From Bimastos eiseni (taxonomy: Eukaryota > Annelida > Clitellata > Crassiclitellata > Lumbricidae), in contig OY365810.1 in assembly GCA_959347315.1 (NCBI GenBank), forward strand, positions 10,801,540 to 10,865,539: a DNA stretch of 64,000 bases. Direction: 5' to 3'. This document shows, piece after piece, positions 48,280 to 59,900 of the stretch. Below the pieces are notes generated by a model. That model searched no databases. It had not been told where the DNA came from and was given only the letters and a program-made list of their open reading frames with translations. How positions within the stretch are numbered: the stretch's first letter is position 1; each line of letters starts with the position of its first letter. Made by a program: the position numbers and the translations under genes.

Positions 48280-51200
48280 ATGTTCGGAAATAAGATAAGA
48301 GAAGATGTATACGAATTATTGCAAGGTCAGCTGAATCAGGTCAAGCCGGAAAATCAACCGCTAATAACTGATCGTGTGAGATTTTATGCGTCTTATTTTT
48401 CTTACATTTCAGCTTCTAAAGCGATTGTCATTTCGAAACACAGCTCCTCAAGTAGCCTCAGTGTCAAGAAGAATGTCAGCATGTCAAACTGGATTTCTGC
48501 CGAACTGACCGACTTGTTAAAAGACGAAAGTTACTCAAGAATTAGGCCTGTGGTCAAAAGACCCACAATACAAGAACAAGACTTAGAAAATTTTTGGAAA
48601 CTTGCTTTTCCATATATAATTCAACGCATCAAGACTTGGAATGGCAACGTTCTAAGTGCTCAAAATATTGCGGCTATGGTAGAGCGAACTCAAAAGCAGA
48701 AGAGAGTAGCAAGAGCAAGTGATGATACAATTTGTCCCATTTCTCGACTGGATTGCATAGCATACATAATCAATGCAGCTGATTCCATTGTGAGGCAAGA
48801 TATTCTACTCATAATGTCGAAATTTCCCATGGCTATCCCACTGATTATACCAGATATTAGAGAGAATGGGAAATACATAGTTTGTGTCCCAGCTATGCAG
48901 AACATTATCGTGAAGTGGGAATCGACTCCAGGTCAAATAGCGGAAAACCATTTGTTTTCAAGTCCCTTTCGAATGATATGTGCCGTCAGGCTGGGTACGA
49001 ACAAACTCGGGAAAAGTACTATACTTAATCAGCTGATGAGAAAGGAATTCATGTTTTCGTCGAGTGGTGAGCCAGGAAGTAGATATGGTCGACCTTTGAC
49101 TCTCGATGGAACTGTTGAAATTGCTTGGCTGACTCAGGAAACGTGTAGTGATACTACATGGAAAACAACAGTGCGTGATCACTACAAACAAGATACGCCG
49201 GAAGTCGCTATTTTGGCAAATCTCCATGGAGAAGCACTTCAGTATCGAGACACTCTAAAACATTTAGAACAATTGGCTTGTTCATTCATTGTATTTCGGA
49301 TGCCCAACTCTACGTATGACCAGTTCTGTCAGCTGAGAGATTCGATTTCAAGTCGCAACGTGATTTCAGTGTTTGTTGATCCAAAGAAAAATTGTGAGAG
49401 CGATGTAGACACTATATATAGTAGTTCACTGGCAAGCGATGATACACGCGAAACAGTGAGATCTCTTTTGCGATCAAGTCTGAACTTTTATTTAAGCAAA
49501 ACTTCAACTTGTCAGACGCCGCTTTACCGACTGGATAACTCTAAACTATTAAGAGATGTTGAATCGTTGCAGTGCAAACAGTCAGAAGAAATATTAGACA
49601 TAGTGAGAAAAGAAGGCTGTTTCAGAATTAAACAACTTTTGATGGAAATTGATGTTCAGAAGCATTCCAAATGGAATGACAACCTAAAGTGCATGCTAAG
49701 GTTAACCTTGTGCATTTTCAGCCAAAAGCAAAGCGATGCTAAAAAATCACTCACGCATCTTGAAAATCAGTTATCTCAACTATCAGCCACAGAATCCGTA
49801 GCTGCTCGTGCACAGGTGAGTGAGGCAAACGCTAAGTTACGACGAATTATTGTGAAGTCTCCAAAAAAGTCGACATCAGAGGGCGATACTGAAATAAGAC
49901 AGCATCAGGCGGATTTAAAGAAAGCTCAGGACAAATTAAAATCTGCAATGGAAAAAGTAGATAACACAAACTTAGGACAAGAGCATTTCTTTAGAGCCCT
50001 GGGACAGATGTATCAGGAGAGCTTTGGTTCTGGAGTCACAGACGTAAACGACTTTAGTTCAATCCGTGATCTTCCCAGCCGGTTTGCAGATCTCCTAATA
50101 AGCGGGCATGCTATTGAAATGCTAAACGGTGATTCGGGCAAAATACAGCTTATTTGGATCAGAGCAATCTGTGAAAATGTGACAAAAAAGTTACCAAATC
50201 TGAAGGTTTTTGTCATAAGCATTATCGGTTTGCAGTCATCTGGAAAGTCAACGCTTCTGAATGCTCTGTTTTCGTGCAGATTTGCTGTCTCAGTTGGACG
50301 ATGCAGTCGTGGTCTCTTCATGAGAATGATATTAATGGATGAAGAATTACGAAAACAATACGGATGCGATGCGTTTATCCTTATTGACACTGAAGGTCTC
50401 TGTTCACCGGAAAAAATGAATGACCCAAAAGCAAGCCAGAAAGATCGACTAATGGCAACATTTGCAATGGGAATTAGCAACCTTACGATGGTGAACATTC
50501 TTGGAGAAGGAATGACGGAAATGACAGAGGTTTTGCAGATAGCAATTGTGGCAATGGCTCGTCTCAGAAGTGGTGGAATTAAACCTGACATTCTTATGGT
50601 TCAGCATTTGCAAGAACGAAACCTTACAAAGATCGACCTGGCAAAAGGTCAGTTTTGTGAAGCCATAAATAAAGCATTCGAACTCATCAGTAAGAATGAC
50701 GTGGAGATTGCCTCAGCTTCTGAAGAATGTCTGGCAGAATTGACAACTCGCATTCAATCTGGTGACATATTCAATCATTTTGGCGCTTTCAGAGATGGGT
50801 CAAGTGTCAATTCGCCACCATCTGAAACATACCATGAAGATGTTTTGAGTCTATTTCAAACACTCCTCAAAAGAACTGTCGCCGTGGAAAAGAAAAGCAC
50901 ATTTCAGCTCTGGTCCAATCATTTTGAAAGTTATTGGGCATGCGTGAGTGAAGAAAAATTTGCTCTCAATTTTAGGAATGTCAAGCATATTACAGACTTT
51001 CTTTACTTTGAGAAGAAGGTTGCCAGAGTGAAAGAGCTTAATGACAGTTCTATGCGACATCATAGAGACATTTTTGCGATTAAAATACGCGAACAAATAA
51101 ACTCAGTGATAGAAAATAAAGAAAAAATTAGAACGGATTCAATGCGTCAAGTTACACTAAATGAAATGGAACAAAAACTAAAATTGATTCCACATGACTG

Positions 51201-53085
51201 CCCTGACACCACTTGCGAAGTGTGCAAACAATTTACAAATAATTACATTTATATCTTACAAGAAATTGAGGGCAGCGAATGGGCAGAGGATATAAAGCAT
51301 TCGTTAATAAAATACAACGATAGATTGCATGAGATGACGATGAAGGTGTTGAAACAGACATTTGACGGATCTCTTGTGAAACAAGGGTGCTTCTCTGAAT
51401 TTTCTGATTTGATAACAAAAGAACTTAAACAGGCGTTAGAGATGCGACCAACAGGAGTGTTTCGTCCGAGAGAGCAAAAGGAAATTGTTGACAACATTTG
51501 GCGATTACTTCAGGGTATTGCAGCTTCTAAAGCGTCTGCACCTGACTTGAAAATAAGAATGAATCAAGCTTTGTCTCAAGCATATGCTATTACTGGAATC
51601 TTACCAAATATCTTACAAGATTTATCAGCCGAAATCACTTTTGAAGAATTACTCGAAAGAAAAGCAATCAAATCTAAATTCCAGCATTGTACCGGTATTA
51701 AATTATTCCGTGACAAACCAACCGAAGAACAGGTGAACTGTTTGATTTACGACTTAAAACAACTTGTTTTGACAGTTTTGAAAAGCAGACGTGAAGATTG
51801 TTTTACGACTGGATTAGACTTTGAAGAAGGAATGGTAAACGAAATAAAGACAAAACTACCAGACGCAATAAAGCGCTTGGAGAATAGGCTTAATATCACC
51901 TTGCACGACAACTATAAGATAGTCCTGCAGTTATATACCCTACAGCAGCTTAGACATCTGATGACGAGTCTACAAGATAAGTGGAACAGTCAGAATCGAC
52001 CAAGTGAAATATTGGAGAGAAAGAAAGATGATTATATAGACGAAATTGAAACACGGCTTAAGTATGGGTTTACATGCGCTGGCGAAGGAGTAATTGTTGC
52101 GAGCAGAATGTGCAAATCAATTAAACAAAACGCTATTCAAGTAGCATACGATGCAAAGATTCAGGCAGTGAAGAGTGCATCATGGACCACAAATTCTGAA
52201 AAGGTGCGACTGCACTATTTTGAGCAGCTGGCCAACGAGGTAGCCGCCGGAAAGAAAGAGCGAGCTCTGATTCATTTTGCCAATCCCAAAAACTCAATTG
52301 AGTCGTGGTTTGCAAATGAAGTGAATTCTCTGCATTCGAATGAGGCGATACTGGGAATATATCGCTCCGAATTAGAACGTGAACTAAAGCGTGTTAAGCA
52401 GAAAGTTTCATATTCTGACAACAAAGCAGATATCGACAAAATTGTTAAAAACCAAATCAAAACTGCAGACGATCAGTATTACAGTCAACTTGATCCGAAA
52501 GATGACGACTTTGATGCATTCAAGAGTAGCATTGTGTGCATACTGAATTCCCTTATGGATACTGTAGAGAGTAGACAAGTTGAGTTTGGCTTAGCTTCAG
52601 ATGACCCGGAAATTCAAAGACGATTAGGATGCAGTGAGCACTGCTTCTGGTGTGGAGCATTATGTTGGGGATCACGAGATCATCTGGTGGATGCAAACAA
52701 TGACCGTAGGCATACAATGGAGGCGCATCATTCATGTCATCAACCGGATGGACTTAAAGGAACCAAATATCTATATACAAGCAAATTGTCTAGCACAGCT
52801 TGTCATAATAGGAAGGATGAATGGCATGTTTACTTTGAGGAATTTAAAGAAGGCGATGGTATGTTGTGGTCAGACGCAAAACGAAATCACTTCAAAGATT
52901 GGAAATTTGATGCGCATTGTGTCACAACATTTGACGAATTAATGCGGTGGTTTTTCCAAGAGCTTCATCAAGACATTGCGAAACGCGGAGGATTATTACC
53001 TGCTGACCACGAGGAACTCAGAAAAAACGGATGCACAGGCTTGAGTCTTGATAAGATCCTGAAAGTTGTACGCAGTAAGATTTAA
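48280..53085 (+). CDS. Interferon-inducible-type very large GTPase (VLIG/URGCP-like), 1601 aa
   Basis: A single uninterrupted exon of 1601 codons, typical of this family's giant single-exon frames. Residues 239-247 (GTNKLGKST) are a first P-loop in the N-terminal URGCP-like domain. Residues 650-658 (GLQSSGKST) are the P-loop of the VLIG-type G domain, with the G3 motif DTEG at 703-706. A charged coiled-coil-like stretch lies around 540-590, and helical repeats fill 800-1400. The C-terminus has Cys-rich C1451-S-E-H-C1455-x2-C1458-x3-C1462, then HHSCHQPDGLKG, a family signature. Relatives are cytosolic/nuclear, interferon-induced in vertebrates, with little known biochemistry. A splice acceptor (TATTCTTAG) ends exactly at the ATG, so upstream coding exons are possible; the internal ATG at 48481 matches the start of the shorter paralogue at 24665. 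The truncated copy is 23 kb upstream on the same strand, implying local duplication. Confidence 0.9.
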   Translation: MFGNKIREDVYELLQGQLNQVKPENQPLITDRVRFYASYFSYISASKAIVISKHSSSSSLSVKKNVSMSNWISAELTDLLKDESYSRIRPVVKRPTIQEQDLENFWKLAFPYIIQRIKTWNGNVLSAQNIAAMVERTQKQKRVARASDDTICPISRLDCIAYIINAADSIVRQDILLIMSKFPMAIPLIIPDIRENGKYIVCVPAMQNIIVKWESTPGQIAENHLFSSPFRMICAVRLGTNKLGKSTILNQLMRKEFMFSSSGEPGSRYGRPLTLDGTVEIAWLTQETCSDTTWKTTVRDHYKQDTPEVAILANLHGEALQYRDTLKHLEQLACSFIVFRMPNSTYDQFCQLRDSISSRNVISVFVDPKKNCESDVDTIYSSSLASDDTRETVRSLLRSSLNFYLSKTSTCQTPLYRLDNSKLLRDVESLQCKQSEEILDIVRKEGCFRIKQLLMEIDVQKHSKWNDNLKCMLRLTLCIFSQKQSDAKKSLTHLENQLSQLSATESVAARAQVSEANAKLRRIIVKSPKKSTSEGDTEIRQHQADLKKAQDKLKSAMEKVDNTNLGQEHFFRALGQMYQESFGSGVTDVNDFSSIRDLPSRFADLLISGHAIEMLNGDSGKIQLIWIRAICENVTKKLPNLKVFVISIIGLQSSGKSTLLNALFSCRFAVSVGRCSRGLFMRMILMDEELRKQYGCDAFILIDTEGLCSPEKMNDPKASQKDRLMATFAMGISNLTMVNILGEGMTEMTEVLQIAIVAMARLRSGGIKPDILMVQHLQERNLTKIDLAKGQFCEAINKAFELISKNDVEIASASEECLAELTTRIQSGDIFNHFGAFRDGSSVNSPPSETYHEDVLSLFQTLLKRTVAVEKKSTFQLWSNHFESYWACVSEEKFALNFRNVKHITDFLYFEKKVARVKELNDSSMRHHRDIFAIKIREQINSVIENKEKIRTDSMRQVTLNEMEQKLKLIPHDCPDTTCEVCKQFTNNYIYILQEIEGSEWAEDIKHSLIKYNDRLHEMTMKVLKQTFDGSLVKQGCFSEFSDLITKELKQALEMRPTGVFRPREQKEIVDNIWRLLQGIAASKASAPDLKIRMNQALSQAYAITGILPNILQDLSAEITFEELLERKAIKSKFQHCTGIKLFRDKPTEEQVNCLIYDLKQLVLTVLKSRREDCFTTGLDFEEGMVNEIKTKLPDAIKRLENRLNITLHDNYKIVLQLYTLQQLRHLMTSLQDKWNSQNRPSEILERKKDDYIDEIETRLKYGFTCAGEGVIVASRMCKSIKQNAIQVAYDAKIQAVKSASWTTNSEKVRLHYFEQLANEVAAGKKERALIHFANPKNSIESWFANEVNSLHSNEAILGIYRSELERELKRVKQKVSYSDNKADIDKIVKNQIKTADDQYYSQLDPKDDDFDAFKSSIVCILNSLMDTVESRQVEFGLASDDPEIQRRLGCSEHCFWCGALCWGSRDHLVDANNDRRHTMEAHHSCHQPDGLKGTKYLYTSKLSSTACHNRKDEWHVYFEEFKEGDGMLWSDAKRNHFKDWKFDAHCVTTFDELMRWFFQELHQDIAKRGGLLPADHEELRKNGCTGLSLDKILKVVRSKI

Positions 53086-53866
53086 CATTCTGCGAGCCTT
53101 ATAGATGTTCACGATTACTTCTACAAGCCTATAATAACCAGATCCAGAAACTTTTGTATGCCTGCAACATTATATTATGCTTTTGTGATTAAAAAAATTA
53201 GCTAACCGAAATTATTCTAACAATTTAGAATCCCTGCATTGACTGAAAAGTTGCACTATCGTGGTCAGATAGAATAGAGTGCATATGGACTCATGTGTTT
53301 CCGTATGATGTCCCTTAACAAAAAAGATCAAAGTCGTTAGAAGAGACATCTAGGCCTAACTGTCCCTTATCTTACGTTGATGCTTGCATCATGTAAGACA
53401 ATCAGCTTATTATCCAACCCAAACAAATTCATAATTGAATATGTGACTTTATGACGATATCACGTAGATGAATATTACTTTTGGGATTGAGTTACTGATG
53501 TGCAGATTATGCTATTGCAAATCATTTAACCAAAATGAAATGCGATTATATTGTAGTCTTGTAGAACCGCTTGTTATCGTTGCCCAGCTATTGTGTGGCG
53601 ATAAAAATAATTATCTATGTATCTCGCTTGTTGTTTAGAATAAAGATAAATAAATGCAATCGTGTCTTACATCATTTTCCTTTTCTCTGTGTCAGCTGTC
53701 TTTGCCTTCATGTTTTCTCCATCACCTCTTACTCCTGTTCACTCCCTTTCTCGCGTGTATATCGACGTTCTGCACAAAATATCTCACTCGATCTCTGTAC
53801 ACCATGCACAGAGTCAAGTGGAGAAGAAGGTTCCGTGTGGCTAACTTTTCCCAGGTTCCGTGTGGC
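53086..53866. other. Downstream region of giant GTPase, no gene recognised
   Basis: No canonical AATAAA lies within 70 bp; TATAATAACC and ATTAAAAAAATTAG occur near 53,130 and 53,190. A 24-bp direct repeat (GGTTCCGTGTGGCTAAC type) occurs at 53,829 and 53,854. Confidence 0.5.
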
Positions 53867-54310
53867 TGACCTTTCCCCTATGAGGGATTCATTTAAGCAG
53901 ATGTACTCTAACGCTCAAGCTGTCCAATGCGTCAAAGGAAGACAAGAATTGATGGTGTTGCAGTATTCGATCGTGCAACAAACAAATANNNNNNNNNNNN
54001 NNNNNNNNNNNNNNNNNNNNNNNNNNNNNNNNNNNNNNNNNNNNNNNNNNNNNNNNNNNNNNNNNNNNNNNNNNNNNNNNNNNNNNNNNNNNNNNNNNNN
54101 NNNNNNNNNNNNNNNNNNNNNNNNNNNNNNNNNNNNNNNNNNNNNNNNNNNNNNNNNNNNNNNNNNNNNNNNNNNNNNNNNNNNNNNNTGACCTTTCCCC
54201 TATGAGGGATTCATTTAAGCAGATGTACTCTAACGCTCAAGCTGTCCAATGCGTCAAAGGAAGACAAGAATTGATGGTGTTGCAGTATTCGATCGTGCAA
54301 CAAACAAATA
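53867..54310. other. 200-N scaffold gap flanked by identical 122-bp direct repeats
   Basis: 53867-53988 and 54189-54310 are identical over 122 bp, and 53989-54188 is exactly 200 Ns. The identity suggests the two contigs overlap and the gap is artificial rather than missing sequence. Confidence 0.9.
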
Positions 54311-54658
54311 CACTACAGAAACGCCAAGAGGAGATCATTTATAAACGGTTGATCTGAATTGAATGGTAGGCGAATTGAAACTTGTCCTGTTCATCTGTGG
54401 AATTTTATTATGGAATTGAAGTGAAATCAAAAGATTAGTTGGAATAAAAATGCTCTGTCACAATATGTGTGTCTCTAATTTCCATTTGTGTGTCGGATTG
54501 CCTGAGGGTGCCGACCCTCGCCTACATATGCATGTGCGAAAACAGGTAGGCCGATTTATGCATAAACGCCAACTGACGTTCACTTAATTAATCGAAGCAA
54601 CTTAATCATTTCAAAATATCCAACTGCAGCCGCTAATCTCTGCTTATAGAAAACGGGA

Positions 54659-54771
<113 letters not shown>

Positions 54772-56917
54772 TGAGGCATATATAGTGTTAAATGTACACT
54801 GTCTGGACAATGTTTACAAATACAGTTTCGTCATTAATTGTTTCAAGTTAGAAATTTCATTTTCATCTTTTGATTTTATGACACATTCCATTCTACGGTA
54901 TAAACATATTTCAGCGATGTGCCATAACGCCTCAGTGTGGGTTGATAGGCGCGATGCAATGCAGCCTAATTTAAGAATTCGTTATCATCGTATAATTATA
55001 AAACTTAAATGTCCACCAAAATACGCCTTCGCCACAAGTTGAGCTCAACGACTCGCGAGCAGAAAGTGTTTCATGTTGGTAGAATCAGGAGCTAACCATT
55101 CAAAAAATGTAGGTTGCTCATCATCATGGGTGCCAATGTGCGCCTTAACCTTGCGGGATCGTTCAACTCCACCGTCACACCACTTGCAGGCTTACTCAAT
55201 GTCGAATAGTGTCGTTATACTCAAAAGCATAAAAGTTGCTGTGTTGCAACACTACGAAGAAAAGTGATTGGTTGACTATTTCATTGCAATGACATAGAGC
55301 TTAATTTGCGTTCTAGAATTAAGTTTGTTTTTCTTGACAGAGTAAATGACCTTGATACAACGGAACCACTGTAGTCTATCTGCATCCACAGCAGACACCT
55401 GTCCTTACTAGTAGCTGTAGCTAAGCATTTGCAACGTAATACAAATCAGTATTACTAATACATCACTCACTCATTTCACTTAAATATTTCCTTATGACAA
55501 GTATATTGACTCTGAGTTCTACTTTGTTATGCACTTCCTAATTCTATAATTGTCTTCCCATTCTTCCACCTTCCTCCTCTTATTCATTTGCTTCTTCTAC
55601 TCATAATTCTTTTCTTGATTTATATCATCTTCTTTTTATTTGCTAATATAATGGCTGCTCATGCATGTTTTCACCAATTAGTCTTATCGACATAATTATT
55701 AATTGTGGCATTTATGTTGACTGTACGGCAGAAAGCAAGACGAATAATGCAGCAGCACCAATGCTGGTATTTTTATGAATATAGCATTAATAACAGTAAA
55801 ATAATATTAGTAGCAGTGTTGAAGAAATGCACGTGGATAATAATAATATTATTATTACCATTGTTATAATAATAATAATAATAATTATTATTATTATTAT
55901 TCTAGTTATTGTTGTTATTATTTTTGTTAATCAGTCATTAACAAGAATTATAAGTATACATGTGATGCCGCACATGCTTCACTTAGGATGTGACCATATA
56001 TCGAAATTATCGGACAGCAAAGCAACATCGACGTAGCAGATGAAACCGCCAGAGGGTCGAAGTACTCCCCAGTCACCAGAATGCATGCTTTTGTGACAGC
56101 GGCACATGAGTGCAACGATACTTGGTGTTCGGATGGATGGAATTTTGTATTGCATCTTTGGGGAAGGTAGAGCGATTCTATCCATGCTACCTGTTACCAG
56201 GTTACCTGTTCCAATGAATCTCGACAGGAACGCCATGTGTATTTCTGTAATATTGCCATGCTAAGTAGGCCTAATTATAACAACAAAAACACACCACCAC
56301 AAACACCACCACCAACAACAACAATAAGAACACCACCAACAACAAGAAGAGTACCAATAACAATGACACCAAATGCACCAATACTACCAATACCAATGAC
56401 AAAAACATTGGCCATAACATTGGCAACAAAAATATAATAATGATAATGACGATAGCAATAATTACAATAACATCGATAATAATAATGATGCATAGATAAA
56501 CATAAGATGTAAAGTGAGTGTCGGAGGCTCCCGTAGTCTTGGCAGACAATGTCGCACAAACACTTCTCATCACTCAACATTTATGGGTAATTTGCCTCTA
56601 AGTAACGATCAGTTAGCTGTGAATCGTTAGAGAGTTTCGGTAGTTACACTCCAACGATTTTCGAAGATACAAGCACTGCCACTTTGCAAAGCCACGTCAG
56701 ACGTTTGAAATGACTTGGGTTAATCAAACTCAAGTATCGAATCGGAAGCTCAAATGAGTTTTTTTACGCAGAAGGTATTGCGAGGCAAATGCTCGTTTAT
56801 TCGAATAATTGAACAGTCACAAGCGAGCATTCAAAGATGAATGCCGACGATGTTCAGCAATAACAGTTCGCTACGAGCAATGGTTGATTAATACTTAACG
56901 TTTGTAAGATCAGACTC

Positions 56918-59900
56918 TTATGCCTTAAACATTAAGGACCCATATTTGTCGAAGATTTCTACAATGTGATCATTTTGTGGTACATCATCCAGTCCACTCT
57001 CCGATATCGCCCGTCGACCCAGTCCGTCAGACTTAGGGTCCGTGGCTTTTTCGATCTTCTTCACTAACGTCCAATTGTCTTTGTACTCCAGGCGGGCTTC
57101 AATAAAATGAAGCAAATAAACAGATTATTCTGCATACTTTGATTTCATTATAACATTTTTGAAAAAATAGTTTTTTCGTTTTATCATGCCGTCGCTTTGA
57201 TGTAAACTAGTATGCTGAGCAACAGTTTTAATGTCACAGGTGCGTTCTATAGTACCTTTAAGATACATTTAGTGCTCATGAGATATGTTCTATAAAAGTT
57301 CTTTTCAATGTAACAGTTGTTTGTCAAATATGTAGGCCTATACAATGTATGCCATTTAGCCACAGCAGAGACGAAAGTATCGCTTGTGACTTCAAAGGCT
57401 TGTTACTTAATTGTACAGATCATAATAGTAGCAGTAATATTATACTCACGAGTTTCATTAAAATCCTTATCAGTCGTCTGGAGTTTGTTTCTTGCAAGCC
57501 TTTGGATCACTTCATTTTTCTCTGTTATTTCTGCTTTCAATTGTTGAACAGCATCTTCCAATGAGGATTTGATTAAGATGAGCTGCTTGTTCTCTTGTTT
57601 AAGTCTTTTGCCTCTTGCTTTCTGTTTTCCTTTGTATTCCAAGCCAGCTTCAAAAACAATGAAACAGATTATTTCGAATATTTCGATTGAATTATTCAGA
57701 TTTTTTGTAATATTTATCTCCTGTTGCTCTGAAGTGAAATGGCACGCATCTGCTACAGTTAGGAAGCTGTATGTCTCCATTGGTGTCTTTTATAGTGCGT
57801 TTAAGACTAATTAATTTAGCGTCAAGATATATGTTCCATATAAAGGTCCGTTCTATGTAATGGAATAAAATAGCTGATTGTCGAATATAAACGTGTTACT
57901 TAGCCAGAGTTGAAATTGCCTGTGACAGCGATGGCTGAGACCTAATAATCGAAACCATTATAGTAACAGCTATACTCACTAGGTTCAGTCGTCGTGTTTC
58001 TGTCTCCTGAACGCCGTTCAATCACTTTCTTATGCTCTATGACTTCTGTCTTCAATTTGTTAACCTTTTCTTCCAATTCAGCTTTGTCATTGATCAGCTG
58101 TTTGTTATCTTGATTAGTTACGTTACTTCGTGCTTTCGCCATTTCAATATCCTGTTGCAGAATCTTCACCTCTGCCAAAAGTCTCTGCAACTCTCTCTCA
58201 GTTTGGCTTCTGATGTCCGCAATCTCCATGCTTTTAGTTAAAACTTCTTTCTTAAGTTTCATGATCTCGTCAGCTTTATGGCCATGCTGTTGTCTTTTAA
58301 TAAAATCATGCAAATGTTGCCTAAGTTCCATTTTCTCTTGATTATTCTGCTGTGCTTCTTTCTTCAATTGGTCAAATTCTTTATAAAACAAATATGCATT
58401 CTCGCATAATATAAAAATATGCACAGTCTTAGCAGTAAAAATTGTAAGAATAATCAAGGCATCAACCTTGGAAGGTACTAAAGACTAAAACTAAAATTTC
58501 TGAGTATCGGTATAAACCGACATCCTAGGACGCAAATGTGTTTCACTGCGAGACTGTAGATAATGCCACCGGCAAGGAACTAATGTCAAGCATTGACTTT
58601 AACACGTGCATAATAATATTAAATCATTAATATTTAATGAAGATGTGCTTTATTGCCAAACGGAGTTCCCATACCAAATCTTATGATTTAAGTCCAAATA
58701 TAATTTTATTAAATTATGATCTAATATGAGGTATGAAACAAAGCCATTATCGAAGGCTTGTTATCTCTGCTTTTGTGTCTTATAGGCTCAAATTTTATGA
58801 TATAAGCCAAATTTGAAACCGGAGTGCATTTAAATTAAAATTATGTTTATATGCTATTGAGCAAAATATGCTGAGATTGGCCTATGATAACTATATAATT
58901 GAATTGTATAATTATTACTGTTAACCCGCTTTCTTCTCTTTTCTTCTCTTCCACCAAGCGGACCGACATTCACATTTCGCTTCCTACCCTAACTATCGAT
59001 CGACTTTTTAACTGTATTTCTAATCTTCAGAAATGACTCAGAATTCATTTTTATTTCTAATAACTTGGAACGGAAAACATTAAAATACAAATTGCAAGTA
59101 TCAACGAAAACAGCACACAATGCTAAAACTCCATAAGGTCTAAATGAACACACGACACTAAAATTGCCAATCAGCAACTCTGCAAATCGATCGTCGCTGC
59201 GCTCAAGGCCTGCATCAAATATATCCTGACTGATATGTATATAATAGCGATTAATACCACTTAAATTGTTCAGGCTTAGAGTAACCAATTACGTTTTTCT
59301 TTTAAATTTATTTGAAGTAGATATTTACTTACAAAATCATTATTTGTAAAACTTTCGTCGTTATTGTACGATTATGCCAGACTTTAAATGTCAATGATAA
59401 TTGGGCTACCTCTGAGTGCTTTCACAATACAATTGTCCAAAATATCGCTTGTAGTATAGTTTTTCTCTTTTCGAACTGTTATTGCTTTGAGTGCGATTTC
59501 AGACTGATGCTGGTGGGACAGTTGGGGCATTTCCTTCCTTAAACTCCGAATCGATGTTCTTTTCTGTATTCAAAAAGAGCAGACAGTATAATAAAGGAAA
59601 TGTCCACGACAACCATATAATAGAGGTAATTCTCTTTCAATTGTGGCTGCTTGCAATATGGCTGACTGCGATCAATCTTGTCAGCGAAGAGTATTTTCAA
59701 CCTCATCGACATTTCCATCCTCCCTCCTCTTTTAACTTCTTGGGTGACATGTTAACGACGCACGCTATGTTCCTATTTGGATAATTACACACTTCAGACG
59801 AATTGAATATTTCAAATTCATTTATATTTTATAGGTACATGGGATCCCTCAGGGACTAGAACATTATCTAAGATTAATATGAAAACGTCTGGAACGACCC

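Noticed and set aside
53571..54205. Frames running through the Ns at 54 kb
   Set aside because: Most of the frame is unknown sequence and the flanks duplicate each other.
56237..56580. Frames at 56.3-56.6 kb with Ile/Val/Thr/Pro repeats
   Set aside because: They reflect ACCACC/ACAACA and ATT-type simple repeats.
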